NCBI GenBank assembly: GCA_017961295.1
Contig: JAGCXL010000001.1
Span: 1 to 45,750, forward strand
Reading direction: 5' to 3'
From: Elusimicrobiaceae bacterium
Lineage (GTDB): Bacteria; Elusimicrobiota; Elusimicrobia; Elusimicrobiales; Elusimicrobiaceae
Length of the DNA stretch: 45,750 nt
In this document: positions 14,313 to 23,357 of the stretch, in pieces
How the letters are laid out: each line of letters starts with the position of its first letter
Position numbering within the stretch: the first letter of the stretch is position 1
Notes under the pieces: generated by a model
Told to the model about the DNA's origin: nothing
Database searches by the model: none
The model's input: the letters and a program-made list of their open reading frames with translations, nothing else
Translations under genes and position numbers: made by a program

Positions 14313-14401
14313 TGTTTAAAATTACCCCGTACCTCGGGAAACTGGCCCTGTCAGCGACAATCTGATAAATCAGCCAATAAAATTTGAGGTTTTTGGACAG
14401 C

Positions 14402-14430
14402 AAAAAAGGGAACCTATTTGGTTCCCTTTT
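14402..14430. terminator. bidirectional terminator between tolB and the RDD gene
   Basis: AAAAGGGAACC pairs perfectly with GGTTCCCTTTT around TATTT, with A and T runs on both flanks. It can serve tolB on plus and the RDD gene on minus. The stretch 14313-14401 before it shows only a short CTGAT-AA-ATCAG hairpin and no gene. Confidence 0.85.
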
Positions 14431-14446
14431 ATTTTGTAAAACCGTT

Positions 14447-15274
14447 TTACTTACACGCTTTTAAACCCGTCGTTTCACAATCCCCAAAGGGGAAAGCCAA
14501 ACAACACGTTTGATTGGTTCCGTTTTGCAAGAAGAGCGTAAACTTGTTGTTGGAAACCGGGTCGATTACTACGGCGCGGTATCCGTCGGGTGTATAAAAA
14601 AGCGTCATCCCTTCTAAACGCATCGGTTGCGTGAGGCGCGTGCCATTTTGAGCCAACTGTTCCATACGCTCGGACGCCATTTGAGCGGCCTGCTCGGTAG
14701 GCGAGAGGCTAATTTGGGAAGACAAAAACAGTCCGCCCAGCAAGATTAAAACCCATACCACGCTTACCAGTATCAGCCATAGCGTATGACGGGGGGTTTC
14801 GGGTAATTCTTGGCCTTCTTCGTAGGTTGTTTTGACGACGTATGTTTCCGCTACAAAGTCATGCAATGCACGTTTGCGGTTGGTAAATGCCGCCATAATA
14901 AAGCCAATGTAAAAAATGAGGTAAGATAAAATTTTGGCAAAGAACCGGCCCGTGGCACGCGCAAAGCTTAGGCGCATCCCTTGAGGGCCTACTACCTTAA
15001 TGCCCAGAAGTTGTTTGCCCCAGGTGGCTTGTTTGGTGCTGCTTTCAAAGAAGGCAAAATAGAGCCACATGATGAGCAAAGAAACAATCTGCCAGCTTAA
15101 TATCGTAGCTCCCAACAGGCTTGCTTGCGTAGCGGAAATATTGCCGGTATTGTCCGATAAGGGAACCACTTGCACAGCCAACATAGGTCCAAAAATAAAT
15201 AGGACCGGAATCATCACAATGATTACATCTATAATCAGCGCAACTGCACGTCTAAAAAATCCTGCGTAAATCAT
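14447..15274 (-). CDS. RDD family membrane protein with a cysteine-rich C-terminal tail
   Basis: A 275-residue protein. The N-terminal 150 residues form an RDD domain: FFRRAVALIIDVIIVMIPVL with its Arg-Asp pair, SSTKQATWGKQLLGIKV, and FFAKILSYLIFYIGFIMAAF followed by TNRKRALHDFVAETYVV. A further membrane segment (LWLILVSVVWVLILLGGLFL) leads to an extra domain of about 95 residues that ends in NQTCCLAFPFGDCETTGLKAC. The RDD family is thought to include ion exchangers and packing-type proteins, but the function here is unknown. It is the last gene of the long minus-strand run, 30 bases after tdk, with GGGAGG as ribosome site. Confidence 0.78.
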   Translation of the reverse strand: MIYAGFFRRAVALIIDVIIVMIPVLFIFGPMLAVQVVPLSDNTGNISATQASLLGATILSWQIVSLLIMWLYFAFFESSTKQATWGKQLLGIKVVGPQGMRLSFARATGRFFAKILSYLIFYIGFIMAAFTNRKRALHDFVAETYVVKTTYEEGQELPETPRHTLWLILVSVVWVLILLGGLFLSSQISLSPTEQAAQMASERMEQLAQNGTRLTQPMRLEGMTLFYTPDGYRAVVIDPVSNNKFTLFLQNGTNQTCCLAFPFGDCETTGLKACK

Positions 15275-15304
15275 ATTCTTTCCTCCCAGTTAGTATATTG
15301 TATC

Positions 15305-15886
15305 TTATTTAGCCTTTGTTGCGCGCGGTTTACGGAAACATCGGCGGCAGCGTGCTTGGTAAGCGTCCGTTGTTCCTACCACAATGCGTTTTGTATCTTT
15401 GCTGATGCGTTGTGTAAAGCTGGCGGGATTTCCGCACTTGGTGCAAACGGCCAAGTTTTTGGTAACAAACTCTGCCTTGGCTAACAAGGCAGCCGTTACT
15501 TCAAAGGGTTCGGCGCGGTAATCGGTATCCAGGCCGGCTACAATCACACGTTTGCCGCGGCGGGCCAGTTCTTCGCATACTTCCACAATGCCTTTGTCAA
15601 AAAAATTCACTTCATCAATAGCCACCACATGGGTGTTTTTTTCTACCAAGGGCAAAATTTCGCTGGAGTGTTTCACACAAATAGCGGCCACTTTATTTTG
15701 GTTGTGGCTAATAATACTGTTGATGCCGTAGCGTGTATCAATAGATGAATTGAATAGCTGTACTTTTTGTTTGGCAATTAGAGCCGTGCGTACGCGGCGG
15801 ATGAGTTCTTCGGTTTTGCCGGAAAACATACACCCGCAAATAACTTCTATCCAACCTTGTTTGTGATAAATAAGCGGATTTACCAT
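15305..15886 (-). CDS. tdk: thymidine kinase (type II)
   Basis: A 193-residue cytoplasmic enzyme that phosphorylates thymidine in the salvage pathway. The P-loop is GCMFSGKTEELIRRVR near residue 21, the acidic motif is VVAIDEVNFFD near residue 90, and the lasso/zinc region has CTKCGNPASFTQR and CRRCF. The length is typical for the type II family. It lies 11 bases after lptD and 30 before the RDD gene. A GAGG ribosome site precedes the ATG. The deoC gene in the same run also belongs to deoxynucleoside metabolism, though ten genes upstream. Confidence 0.95.
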   Translation of the reverse strand: MVNPLIYHKQGWIEVICGCMFSGKTEELIRRVRTALIAKQKVQLFNSSIDTRYGINSIISHNQNKVAAICVKHSSEILPLVEKNTHVVAIDEVNFFDKGIVEVCEELARRGKRVIVAGLDTDYRAEPFEVTAALLAKAEFVTKNLAVCTKCGNPASFTQRISKDTKRIVVGTTDAYQARCRRCFRKPRATKAK

Positions 15887-15897
15887 ACTATACCTCT

Positions 15898-18078
15898 TTA
15901 GTTACGCACGTGGGTGTCGTTCATCCACGGATAAAAATAGGTGTCGGGTTGGGGCTCTTTTTTAGCTCCCTGCCCGCACAAAATGTTAAAGCGCACGGCA
16001 AACGATAAGTTCTCGTTGCGGTGGCGGATCGTTGCTTCCACTTTCAAATCATGGAAGGAACGCTCAAAACGTGCAAATTTGTTAAAACTGTCAAAATGTT
16101 TGCGGTAAAAAGAAAAATCAATTCCCAGGTCCGCACTCCACAGGCCGCTCGTCGGGTGAATCCCCCAACTGGTCGTGAACGTGTAACGGTCTGCTTGGGT
16201 TTTGTACTTGGAATCGGGCGAGGTATAATCAGCAAAGTTATTAAAACCGAATCCCAAAGAGTGTTGTTTTATGTTTACGTACGTTTGGGCGATAAAGTTA
16301 ATGTTCTTTTTAGTAATATCATATTGGTCTTGTACATACCCGGTAAATAAACCGGTGGGAGAAGTATAACCGGTTTCCAAAATAAGGGGTTCAATGCGGT
16401 TTTTTAAATGTTCCCAGGATAGTGCTTCCAAGTATCCGGTTTGCAAATTAATGGTGGTATCGGATAGGTTAAATCCGTTTTCAAAACGTACGTATGTGCC
16501 GGAAGTGTGCCGGAAATAATGTTTTAAGTACAAATGGTTGCGCTCAATTCCCTTGTCCAATGAATTTTGGTCCGAAGTAAGCGTGCCGGTGGAAAGGCGT
16601 TTGGTAAATTCATAGCCAATATCGGTATTGCCCAGCCAAGAGCGGGTTTGCAAATTTAGGTCTCCCCCAATACGGCCCACCCAGGCGTCTTTATTTTCGT
16701 AAGTTTTATCGGCAAAGGTAGCGGTTTGATCATAAAACACGCGGGGTAAAAGCGTAAAATGGCGGTTTAGTTTAAGGGCTCTTTCGGTGGTCCATTTGGC
16801 GTGGAGTTGCCGTTGATAAGGTCCTTCCTCGGGGATTTGGTTTGGCTCATCGTATTGCAGCTTGGAAGTATTGGTAAAATTAACTTCAAATCGGTTAGCG
16901 GTTTTTAGCCACGGGTCATTAATAGGCAGCATCATAAATTTGAGTTCCGGCAAGGTCCGTTCCTGGGCCATATACTTTTGTTTGCTCCATACGAATAAAT
17001 CTTTTTGTTGGTAGTTTACACGCCACGTTGTGCGGCGGGTTTGCCGCGAAAAAGAGAAACTGGTATCTTGGTCCGGCATGAAAATATAGGGGTTACTGCG
17101 GAAGAAGGAATCGTAGAAATACGGGTCGGACACCATACGAAATTGCGTTTGGAACTGATAGAGTGCCCCGGTGCGGTTATTAAAGTGGTTGGAAGAATCA
17201 TATAATTCCCACCAGTATCCGCCTTGTACGCCCCAGCGGTTAGAGTTGGTGAGGGAAAAATCTTGATAATCCGCATGGTCGTCAATAAAGTAAAATTCGC
17301 CGGTTCCGCGTAGTTTATCGGAAGGGACGGCTGCGAGTTCCCCGCCGATACCCAGGCCGGATTTGGTGTAGTAATCTAAATTAAGTTTAGGTTTTAAAAG
17401 CCATACTTCCGGGAACGTGGTAGTGGTTAAAATACCAAACCCGGTCTTGTTACTTTGGGTAAATTCCACGTATGTGGTCCAAAATTTTTGTGAATCTAAG
17501 GAGCGCCAAAACAGCGGCAAATACAGTACCGGTACATTGTTTAAACGCAAAACGGCATTGGTACCAAAGACGCGTTGTTGTGGGGAAATGGATAGTTTGC
17601 TAACAGACATCGTATAGTGCGGATCGGGTTGATTGCAGCAAGTTACGGTAGCTTTGCGCAGCACTTTTTTACCGTTTTTAGAAGAAATTTCACGGGCCGA
17701 AAGTACGCGCAGGGGGGGATATTCGGTCGTCATATCTTCGGCTTTAAAATCTTGCGTGGTGTAGTTGGCGGAAATGTTATTGCCGGTAATGACATTTCCT
17801 TTATTATCTTCAATACGCAGCGGCCCTTGGGAGGTAAATTGCGTGTTGAGTTGGTCCAAACTGATATTTTCCCCGGTTACGGTGCGTATAGTACCGTCGG
17901 GTGTTTTTTGGATGAGCTGTACGTTGCCGTCCAACGTGACTTTTTTATTTTGTGGTTCTACTTGTGCTTTATCGGCGGTGAAATAAACAAAACTGTCCTC
18001 TTGCGGGGCGGGCAATGCGCGCTGCTGCCCCCAAGCAGGAAGTACACCGATGAGTAAAACAAATAGTAGTTTTTTCAT
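15898..18078 (-). CDS. lptD: LPS-assembly outer membrane protein LptD
   Basis: A 726-residue protein with a signal peptide (MKKLLFVLLIGVLPAWG-QQ). The OstA/LptA-like beta-jellyroll domain covers about 30-180 (VYFTADKAQVEPQNKKVTLD, NISLDQLNTQFTSQGPLRIE), followed by a large beta-barrel domain up to an aromatic C-terminus. Two adjacent cysteines (TVTCCNQPD near residue 148) and one near the C-terminus (NILCGQGAK) could form the disulfides known for LptD. LptD with LptE inserts LPS in the outer leaflet. It overlaps the ROK gene by ATGA. lptE and the ABC transporter genes are not in the window. Confidence 0.87.
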   Translation of the reverse strand: MKKLLFVLLIGVLPAWGQQRALPAPQEDSFVYFTADKAQVEPQNKKVTLDGNVQLIQKTPDGTIRTVTGENISLDQLNTQFTSQGPLRIEDNKGNVITGNNISANYTTQDFKAEDMTTEYPPLRVLSAREISSKNGKKVLRKATVTCCNQPDPHYTMSVSKLSISPQQRVFGTNAVLRLNNVPVLYLPLFWRSLDSQKFWTTYVEFTQSNKTGFGILTTTTFPEVWLLKPKLNLDYYTKSGLGIGGELAAVPSDKLRGTGEFYFIDDHADYQDFSLTNSNRWGVQGGYWWELYDSSNHFNNRTGALYQFQTQFRMVSDPYFYDSFFRSNPYIFMPDQDTSFSFSRQTRRTTWRVNYQQKDLFVWSKQKYMAQERTLPELKFMMLPINDPWLKTANRFEVNFTNTSKLQYDEPNQIPEEGPYQRQLHAKWTTERALKLNRHFTLLPRVFYDQTATFADKTYENKDAWVGRIGGDLNLQTRSWLGNTDIGYEFTKRLSTGTLTSDQNSLDKGIERNHLYLKHYFRHTSGTYVRFENGFNLSDTTINLQTGYLEALSWEHLKNRIEPLILETGYTSPTGLFTGYVQDQYDITKKNINFIAQTYVNIKQHSLGFGFNNFADYTSPDSKYKTQADRYTFTTSWGIHPTSGLWSADLGIDFSFYRKHFDSFNKFARFERSFHDLKVEATIRHRNENLSFAVRFNILCGQGAKKEPQPDTYFYPWMNDTHVRN

Positions 18079-19046
18079 TTGTGTAAATAAGTTTGAGCTT
18101 GGTGCAACGCGTACATGGCTGCGCCTGCTCCGCCGATATCGGGGTTTTTGGAAACGAGTAGTTTTAATTTTTTAAACGGAGTTTTAATTTGTTGGTTGTC
18201 CAGCACGCGTTTTAAAGCCGGCATAAAGTAGGGTGCCGCGCCGGAAACACCTCCGGTTAAAACGACGGTGTCCAAATCCAAAATTAAAGATAAATTGGCA
18301 ATTCCCAAGCCTAAATAATATCCCGTTTCTTGCCAAATTTGCAGGGCTTGCGGACAACCCTTTTCGGCCGCCTTAGCCACTTGGTCTACTTTAAAGTCCG
18401 CCCCGGTTTTAACCGTTTTAGCTAAAATAGAATCAGGGTGTTCAACAATACTTTGCAACGTGCGGCGTTTAATGCCAATCGTACCCACAAAGGCCTCTAA
18501 ACAGCCGCGTGCTCCGCAGCCACATAATGGGCCAACGGTGGTGTCGGCAATTTTCATGTGGCCGATTTCTCCGGCAGTACCGTGTGAGCCTTGGTAGAGT
18601 TCTTTATTAATAATCAGTCCGCCGCCTACCCCGGTACCTAACGTGACAATGAGCACATTGGTTCCTTGGCGTTTTAAATCGGTTTCGTACACGCCCCACG
18701 CGGCTAAGGTGGCATCATTGACCACTTGCGGGCGCAGGCCGGTGTATTTTTCCAACTGGTCCGCAAGAGGCCACTCTTGCACGTCGGTAAATTTTAAATT
18801 GGGGTTGTAACGTAAAACCCCCTTTTCGTGGTCTACATCCCCCGGCGCACCGATGGCTACGCAAACACGTTGGTCGGTAAATTTTTCCTTAATTTCGTTA
18901 ATAAAATTACCGATCTGGGTCACAAATCCTTTGGTCCCTTTGGAAAAATCTGTTTCCAGTTTTTCCTGGCGGAAGATTTTGCCATGGTCGTTCATTACAT
19001 AGAGCTTTACAAAAGTGCCGCCGATATCTACACCGATTCCAATCAT
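18075..19046 (-). CDS. ROK family sugar kinase (glucokinase-like)
   Basis: A 323-residue ROK protein. The phosphate-binding motif is GVDIGGTFVKLYV at the N-terminus and the second is VTLGTGVGGGLIINKELYQG. The zinc motif GHMKI...CGCGARGCLEAFVG is complete (one His, three Cys). There is no N-terminal helix-turn-helix, so it should be an enzyme rather than a repressor. Probable role: phosphorylation of glucose or another hexose in the cytoplasm. It overlaps xerC by ATGA at its start and lptD by ATGA at its end. The sugar cannot be told from sequence. Confidence 0.88.
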   Translation of the reverse strand: MIGIGVDIGGTFVKLYVMNDHGKIFRQEKLETDFSKGTKGFVTQIGNFINEIKEKFTDQRVCVAIGAPGDVDHEKGVLRYNPNLKFTDVQEWPLADQLEKYTGLRPQVVNDATLAAWGVYETDLKRQGTNVLIVTLGTGVGGGLIINKELYQGSHGTAGEIGHMKIADTTVGPLCGCGARGCLEAFVGTIGIKRRTLQSIVEHPDSILAKTVKTGADFKVDQVAKAAEKGCPQALQIWQETGYYLGLGIANLSLILDLDTVVLTGGVSGAAPYFMPALKRVLDNQQIKTPFKKLKLLVSKNPDIGGAGAAMYALHQAQTYLHK

Positions 19047-19927
19047 AATGACTCCTTACTTTTGGGATGTGCTTGGTCGTACACGCTTTTAAGTTGCTCC
19101 AGCGAGACGTGTGTATATACTTGCGTAGTGGACAAGCTTTTGTGGCCCAGCATTTCTTGCAAGCTGCGCAAATCGCACCCGTGCCCCAGCAAATGGGTGG
19201 CAAAAGAGTGGCGCAGGCTGTGCGGGGTTACCCGCCGGGCCAAGTGCGAAGCAATGGCCGTGTTTTTAAAAATATAGGCCAGCCCGTCCCCGGTGAGCGC
19301 AGTTCCGTTTTTGTTTAGAAACAACGCCTCTTGCGGTTGTGGATTTTTGCGGGTGGCTAAATAATCTTTGAGGGCCTGTAGGGCGGTTTGTGTGACGGGG
19401 ACCAAGCGTTCTTTGCGCCCTTTCCCCAGCACTTTTACAAGTCCGTTAAAAAAATCTACATCACGTATTTTAAGTCCGGTTACTTCGCTGCGGCGCAGAC
19501 CACTGGAGTACATCAATTCAAAGAGTGCTACGTTACGCGGTGAAAAATGTTTGCTGTGGGCGGCCGTTTCTATTAAACGGTCGGTTTCCGGTTCGGATAA
19601 AAATTTAGGCAACAACTTTTCCTTTTTAGGGGAAGGCAGTAACTTAAACGGATTTTTAGTTAAATGCCCCTGGCGCAGTAAATAAGCCGTAAAACTACGC
19701 AAGGTAGCTATTTTGCGCAGCACGGTGTTACGTTTGGGATTATCCAGTTGCACGTTGGCCAAAAACACGCGTAAATGGGCGGGCGTAAAAGCATCCTCTT
19801 TGGCAATTTTACGGGCTTTGCAAAAAGCGGAAAACTCCTCTAAAGCGGCAGTATAGGCCCGCACGGTTAAGGGCGAGAAATTTTTATTTTCCAGTTCCGT
19901 TAAAAAGCCGTCTATCCACGTTTGCAT
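19043..19927 (-). CDS. xerC: tyrosine recombinase XerC/XerD-type
   Basis: A 294-residue site-specific recombinase with a core-binding N-terminal domain (1-100) and catalytic domain. Active-site residues are in place: Arg145 in SGLRRSE, Lys169 in LGKGRKERLVP, His236 and Arg239 in TPHSLRHSFATHLL, His262 in LGHKSLSTTQ and the nucleophile Tyr271 in VYTHVS. Length and lack of extra domains fit the chromosomal Xer enzymes that resolve dimers at dif. Whether it is the XerC or the XerD form, or a single Xer, cannot be settled. It lies one base after topA and overlaps the ROK gene by ATGA. No dif-like site was recognised in the window. Confidence 0.88.
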   Translation of the reverse strand: MQTWIDGFLTELENKNFSPLTVRAYTAALEEFSAFCKARKIAKEDAFTPAHLRVFLANVQLDNPKRNTVLRKIATLRSFTAYLLRQGHLTKNPFKLLPSPKKEKLLPKFLSEPETDRLIETAAHSKHFSPRNVALFELMYSSGLRRSEVTGLKIRDVDFFNGLVKVLGKGRKERLVPVTQTALQALKDYLATRKNPQPQEALFLNKNGTALTGDGLAYIFKNTAIASHLARRVTPHSLRHSFATHLLGHGCDLRSLQEMLGHKSLSTTQVYTHVSLEQLKSVYDQAHPKSKESL

Positions 19928-19928
19928 A

Positions 19929-22199
19929 TTATTTTTTTTCGGTTTGTTTTTGGGCGTGTGCCTCTTTGATTTGGGCTATTTCCTGCGGCGTAACCGTTAC
20001 AATCGTTTTGCATTTGGGGTAGCCCGAACAACCTAAAAATTCCCCGCGTTTGGAATTGCGCAGCACCATGGGCTTGCCGCATTTTTCACATAGGCGGTCG
20101 GTTACAATGGGGCCGGTAGAGGCCACTTTGTGCCCTTCTGCGTCCAAGGAGAACGTGTTTTTACAAGCCGGGTAGCCCGAGCATGCTAAAAACTTACCGC
20201 GCCGGCCGGTGCGGATGACCATGGGTTTGCCGCATTTATCGCAAATTTCGTCGGTTTTTTCCGGGGCTATTTTTTCGCCGGTGCTGGTTAAATTAACCTT
20301 GCCTTTGCACGTGTCGTCACTACAGACCAAATATTCCCCAAAGCGGCTGCGTTTTTTAAGCATCATTTTGCCGCAAATAGGGCATTTTTCGTCGGTTTCT
20401 TTGGCGGCCGGGCGTTGCATGCCTTTGTCAGCCGCGTCTAAATCTTTGGCAAAGTTTTTATAAAAAGAGGCCATCAGTTCTACCCATTTTTCGCCACCTT
20501 CGGCGATTTTATCGAGTTTTTCTTCTACACCGGCCGTGTAGGAAAGGTCCATAATCTCTTTAAAAAATCCCTTTAAACTGTCGGTTACCGTAATTCCCAG
20601 GTCTGTGGCAACCAGTTTGTTGGACTTGGGTTGGCGCGCAATATACTTGCGGTCAATAATCGTTTTAATAGTAGGTGCGTAGGTGGACGGACGGCCGATG
20701 CCGTGTTTTTCCAGCGTCTTAATTAAGCTGGCTTCGTTGTAATACGGAGGAGGGGTGGTTTTATGGTCTTTGGTTTTAATTTCCACCAGTTTGAGTTCAT
20801 CCCCTTCGGTCAAAACGGGGAGTAAGGCGCTGCCGTTTTCTTCGTTTGTGTTTTCATCTTCGTCTTTATAAATAGACAAATACCCCGGGAATTTAATGGT
20901 GCGTCCGGTAGCACGCAACACACATTCTTTTTCACTTTGAGCGGCAATATCAATAGAAACAGTATTAAATACCGCGTCGGCCATTTGGCTGGCTACAAAG
21001 CGCAACCAAATAAGTTCATAGAGTTTGTATTGGTCCGCCGTTAAGAACGGCTTTAAGTTTTGCGGGGTACGGCGTACGTCGGTGGGGTGGATAGCCTCGT
21101 GGGCTTCCTGCGCGCCCATGACTTTGCTTTTAAAAATATTGGGTTTAGCCGGTACAAATTGTTCTCCGTATTTTTGACCGATAAATTTTTTGGTTTGTTC
21201 TTGGAGCAGTTTAGAAACGTTAAACGAGTCCGTACGCATGTACGTAATTAAACCGACGGTTTGGCCTTCCACATCAATCCCTTCGTAGAGGTGTTGGGCG
21301 GTTTGCATGGTTTTTTGCGAAGAGAACCCCAACTTGTTGTATGCGTCTTGTTGCAAGGTACTGGTAATAAACGGCGGTTTGGGGTGTTGCTTGACTTCTT
21401 TTTTCTCTACCTTTAAAACCGTGTTGGGGCCTTTGCGCAAAAGATCACTTACCGGGGCCAGTTTTTCGGGCGCATCAAAAACGGTTGTTTTTACTTTGTA
21501 ATCTTCGGCAAAGAGTTTATAGGTTTTGGTCTGTTCCACATTTTTGCCTTGGTATTTGGTTACGCGGGCCCAAAAAGAAGGGGCGGTGCCGGGTTTTTCA
21601 AACTGGGCTTGCATGGTCCAGTATTCTTGTTCTTTAAAATCGGCAATTTCTTTGGCACGTTCGGCCAGTAAGCGCACGGCGACCGATTGCACCCGTCCGG
21701 CCGATAAACCGCGGGTAATCTTTTTCCAAAGTAGGGGGGACAACTTGTATCCCACAATGCGGTCCAATACGCGGCGGGCTTGCTGGGCGTTAACGAGATT
21801 TTCGTCAATTTTGCGCGCATGGGCAAACGACTCTTTAATCGCGGTGGGGGTAATTTCGTGAAAGAAAATACGTTGGTAGCGGTTGGCCGGTAATTTTAAC
21901 AGTTCAATCAAGTGCCACGCGATGGCTTCGCCCTCGCGGTCAGGGTCGGTAGCCAGGTAAATTTCCGGCGCGGCCTTGGCTAAAGCAGTCAGTTCCTTAA
22001 GCATTTTTTTAGCGCGTTCCACCGGTTCATAGGTGGGGGTAAAATCGTGCTCAATATCTACGCCTATATCGTGCTGGGGCAAATCGCGCACGTGCCCGAA
22101 GGAGCTACGCACAATAAAGTCACTACCTAAAATTTTGCTGATGGTTTTTTGTTTAGTGGGAGACTCCACAATTACTAATTTTTTACCGGTTGCTGCCAT
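19929..22199 (-). CDS. topA: DNA topoisomerase I
   Basis: A 756-residue type IA topoisomerase that relaxes negative supercoils. It has a Toprim domain (KKLVIVESPTKQKTISKIL, then ATDPDREGEAIAWHL), the catalytic Tyr in GLITYMRTDS, and HEAIHPTDV. Three C-terminal four-cysteine zinc ribbons follow (CPICGKMMLKK, CDKCGKPMVIRT, CEKCGKPMVLRN). The start ATG at 22199 is chosen because AAGGAA lies nine bases before it. An in-frame GTG nine bases upstream directly abuts that site and is unlikely. It sits between dprA (21-base gap) and xerC (1-base gap). Confidence 0.96.
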   Translation of the reverse strand: MAATGKKLVIVESPTKQKTISKILGSDFIVRSSFGHVRDLPQHDIGVDIEHDFTPTYEPVERAKKMLKELTALAKAAPEIYLATDPDREGEAIAWHLIELLKLPANRYQRIFFHEITPTAIKESFAHARKIDENLVNAQQARRVLDRIVGYKLSPLLWKKITRGLSAGRVQSVAVRLLAERAKEIADFKEQEYWTMQAQFEKPGTAPSFWARVTKYQGKNVEQTKTYKLFAEDYKVKTTVFDAPEKLAPVSDLLRKGPNTVLKVEKKEVKQHPKPPFITSTLQQDAYNKLGFSSQKTMQTAQHLYEGIDVEGQTVGLITYMRTDSFNVSKLLQEQTKKFIGQKYGEQFVPAKPNIFKSKVMGAQEAHEAIHPTDVRRTPQNLKPFLTADQYKLYELIWLRFVASQMADAVFNTVSIDIAAQSEKECVLRATGRTIKFPGYLSIYKDEDENTNEENGSALLPVLTEGDELKLVEIKTKDHKTTPPPYYNEASLIKTLEKHGIGRPSTYAPTIKTIIDRKYIARQPKSNKLVATDLGITVTDSLKGFFKEIMDLSYTAGVEEKLDKIAEGGEKWVELMASFYKNFAKDLDAADKGMQRPAAKETDEKCPICGKMMLKKRSRFGEYLVCSDDTCKGKVNLTSTGEKIAPEKTDEICDKCGKPMVIRTGRRGKFLACSGYPACKNTFSLDAEGHKVASTGPIVTDRLCEKCGKPMVLRNSKRGEFLGCSGYPKCKTIVTVTPQEIAQIKEAHAQKQTEKK

Positions 22200-22220
22200 A
22201 ATTTTCACTTCCTTGTAAGA

Positions 22221-23357
22221 TTAAAATTTGTTTTTACTGTATAACCCGTTTTCACAGGCTAAAAATCCTTTTACTTCCAGTTCAAACAGTAACCCTGCCG
22301 TTTCCGGCACGTCGGCCGCAATAGCCAAAGCTACTTGGTCTAAACTAAGTTGTCCGTCCGCCACTGCCTGCATGACTTGCTGTTGGCGTTCGGTCAATTC
22401 TTCCTCGGGTTTTACCGGGGTTTGCGGGTTATGTTCAAAAAATCGTTTATCCAGGCCGAATCGCTGGGCCTGTGGTATATAGTCTAGTATATCTGCGACG
22501 GTGGTGGCAACCCCTGCCCCCTGCTTAAGTAGAGAGTTGGGCCCTCCGGATGTTAAACTGTCTATCGGGCCGGGTACAGCTAAAACATCTTTTCCTTGTT
22601 CTAAAGCCAGTTTAGCGGTAATCAGCGCGCCGGATTTTACTTCCCCTTCTATTACAACGACCGGTTGCGACAAAGCCGCAATCATCCGGTTTCGGCGCGG
22701 AAAGTGGAAGGCATTGGGCGGTTTGTTAAAAGGGAGCTCGCTTATAATGGCACCGCCATATTCCAAAATCGCTTTTTCAAGCGCACGGTTTTCCGGCGGA
22801 TAACAGCGGCCGATTCCCGTACCGATAACGCCGATCGTGGGTTTTTTTTCACGCACACAAGCTGCTTGGCAGGTGCTATCCACTCCGCGAGCCAGTCCGC
22901 TTACGACGATTGCCCCGGCTTGCGCCAACTCGGCGGCCAGTTTTTCAGCTACACGCCGCCCGTAAGGCGTAATTTTGCGCGTACCCACCAGCCCCACGCA
23001 GGCTTGTGTTTCGGCGGGCAAGTTGCCCAGTACATAAATGACCACAGGGGCCTCTTTGCAGTTACGCAAAGATGGGGGGTATTCGTCATCTTCGGGCAGA
23101 TAAATATGGCCGCCCAGTTTTTCGGTTTTTTCCCACTCTTCTTGCGGGTTGATGGAAAACGCTTCTTTAAGTAAATTAGCGGCGGTAGAGGGGTTTAAAT
23201 TGGCTTCACGCGCGAGCGTTTGCGCGTCTTGCTTTAAAATTTCTTGGGCCGAACCGAAGATTTCCAAAAGCCGCGCTAACCAATCGGCCCGAAAGTATAA
23301 GAAGGCATTTAAGCGGATACGGGCTAGGCGTTCTTCGGCAGAGATTTGCGCGTTCAT
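22221..23357 (-). CDS. dprA: DNA processing protein DprA
   Basis: A 378-residue protein with the DprA Rossmann-like domain: YPPSLRNCKEAPVVIYVLGN, GLVGTRKITPYGRRVAEKLA, IVVSGLARGVDSTCQAAC, GVIGTGIGRCYPPENRAL and FPRRNRMIAALSQPVVVIEG. The N-terminal 80 residues look like a helix-hairpin-helix or SAM-like domain and the C-terminal 60 like the winged-helix DprA extension. DprA loads RecA on incoming single-stranded DNA in natural transformation. It overlaps comM by ATGA, which puts two transformation-linked genes together. Length is normal. Confidence 0.93.
   Translation of the reverse strand: MNAQISAEERLARIRLNAFLYFRADWLARLLEIFGSAQEILKQDAQTLAREANLNPSTAANLLKEAFSINPQEEWEKTEKLGGHIYLPEDDEYPPSLRNCKEAPVVIYVLGNLPAETQACVGLVGTRKITPYGRRVAEKLAAELAQAGAIVVSGLARGVDSTCQAACVREKKPTIGVIGTGIGRCYPPENRALEKAILEYGGAIISELPFNKPPNAFHFPRRNRMIAALSQPVVVIEGEVKSGALITAKLALEQGKDVLAVPGPIDSLTSGGPNSLLKQGAGVATTVADILDYIPQAQRFGLDKRFFEHNPQTPVKPEEELTERQQQVMQAVADGQLSLDQVALAIAADVPETAGLLFELEVKGFLACENGLYSKNKF

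Noticed and set aside
14313-14401. Small RNA gene between tolB and the terminator
   Set aside because: Only a short CTGAT/ATCAG hairpin is seen; no promoter is evident.
19043-19927. Integrase of a mobile island linked to the tRNA-Thr repeat
   Set aside because: The protein has chromosomal Xer length and sits in a housekeeping operon 22 kb away; nothing ties it to that site.
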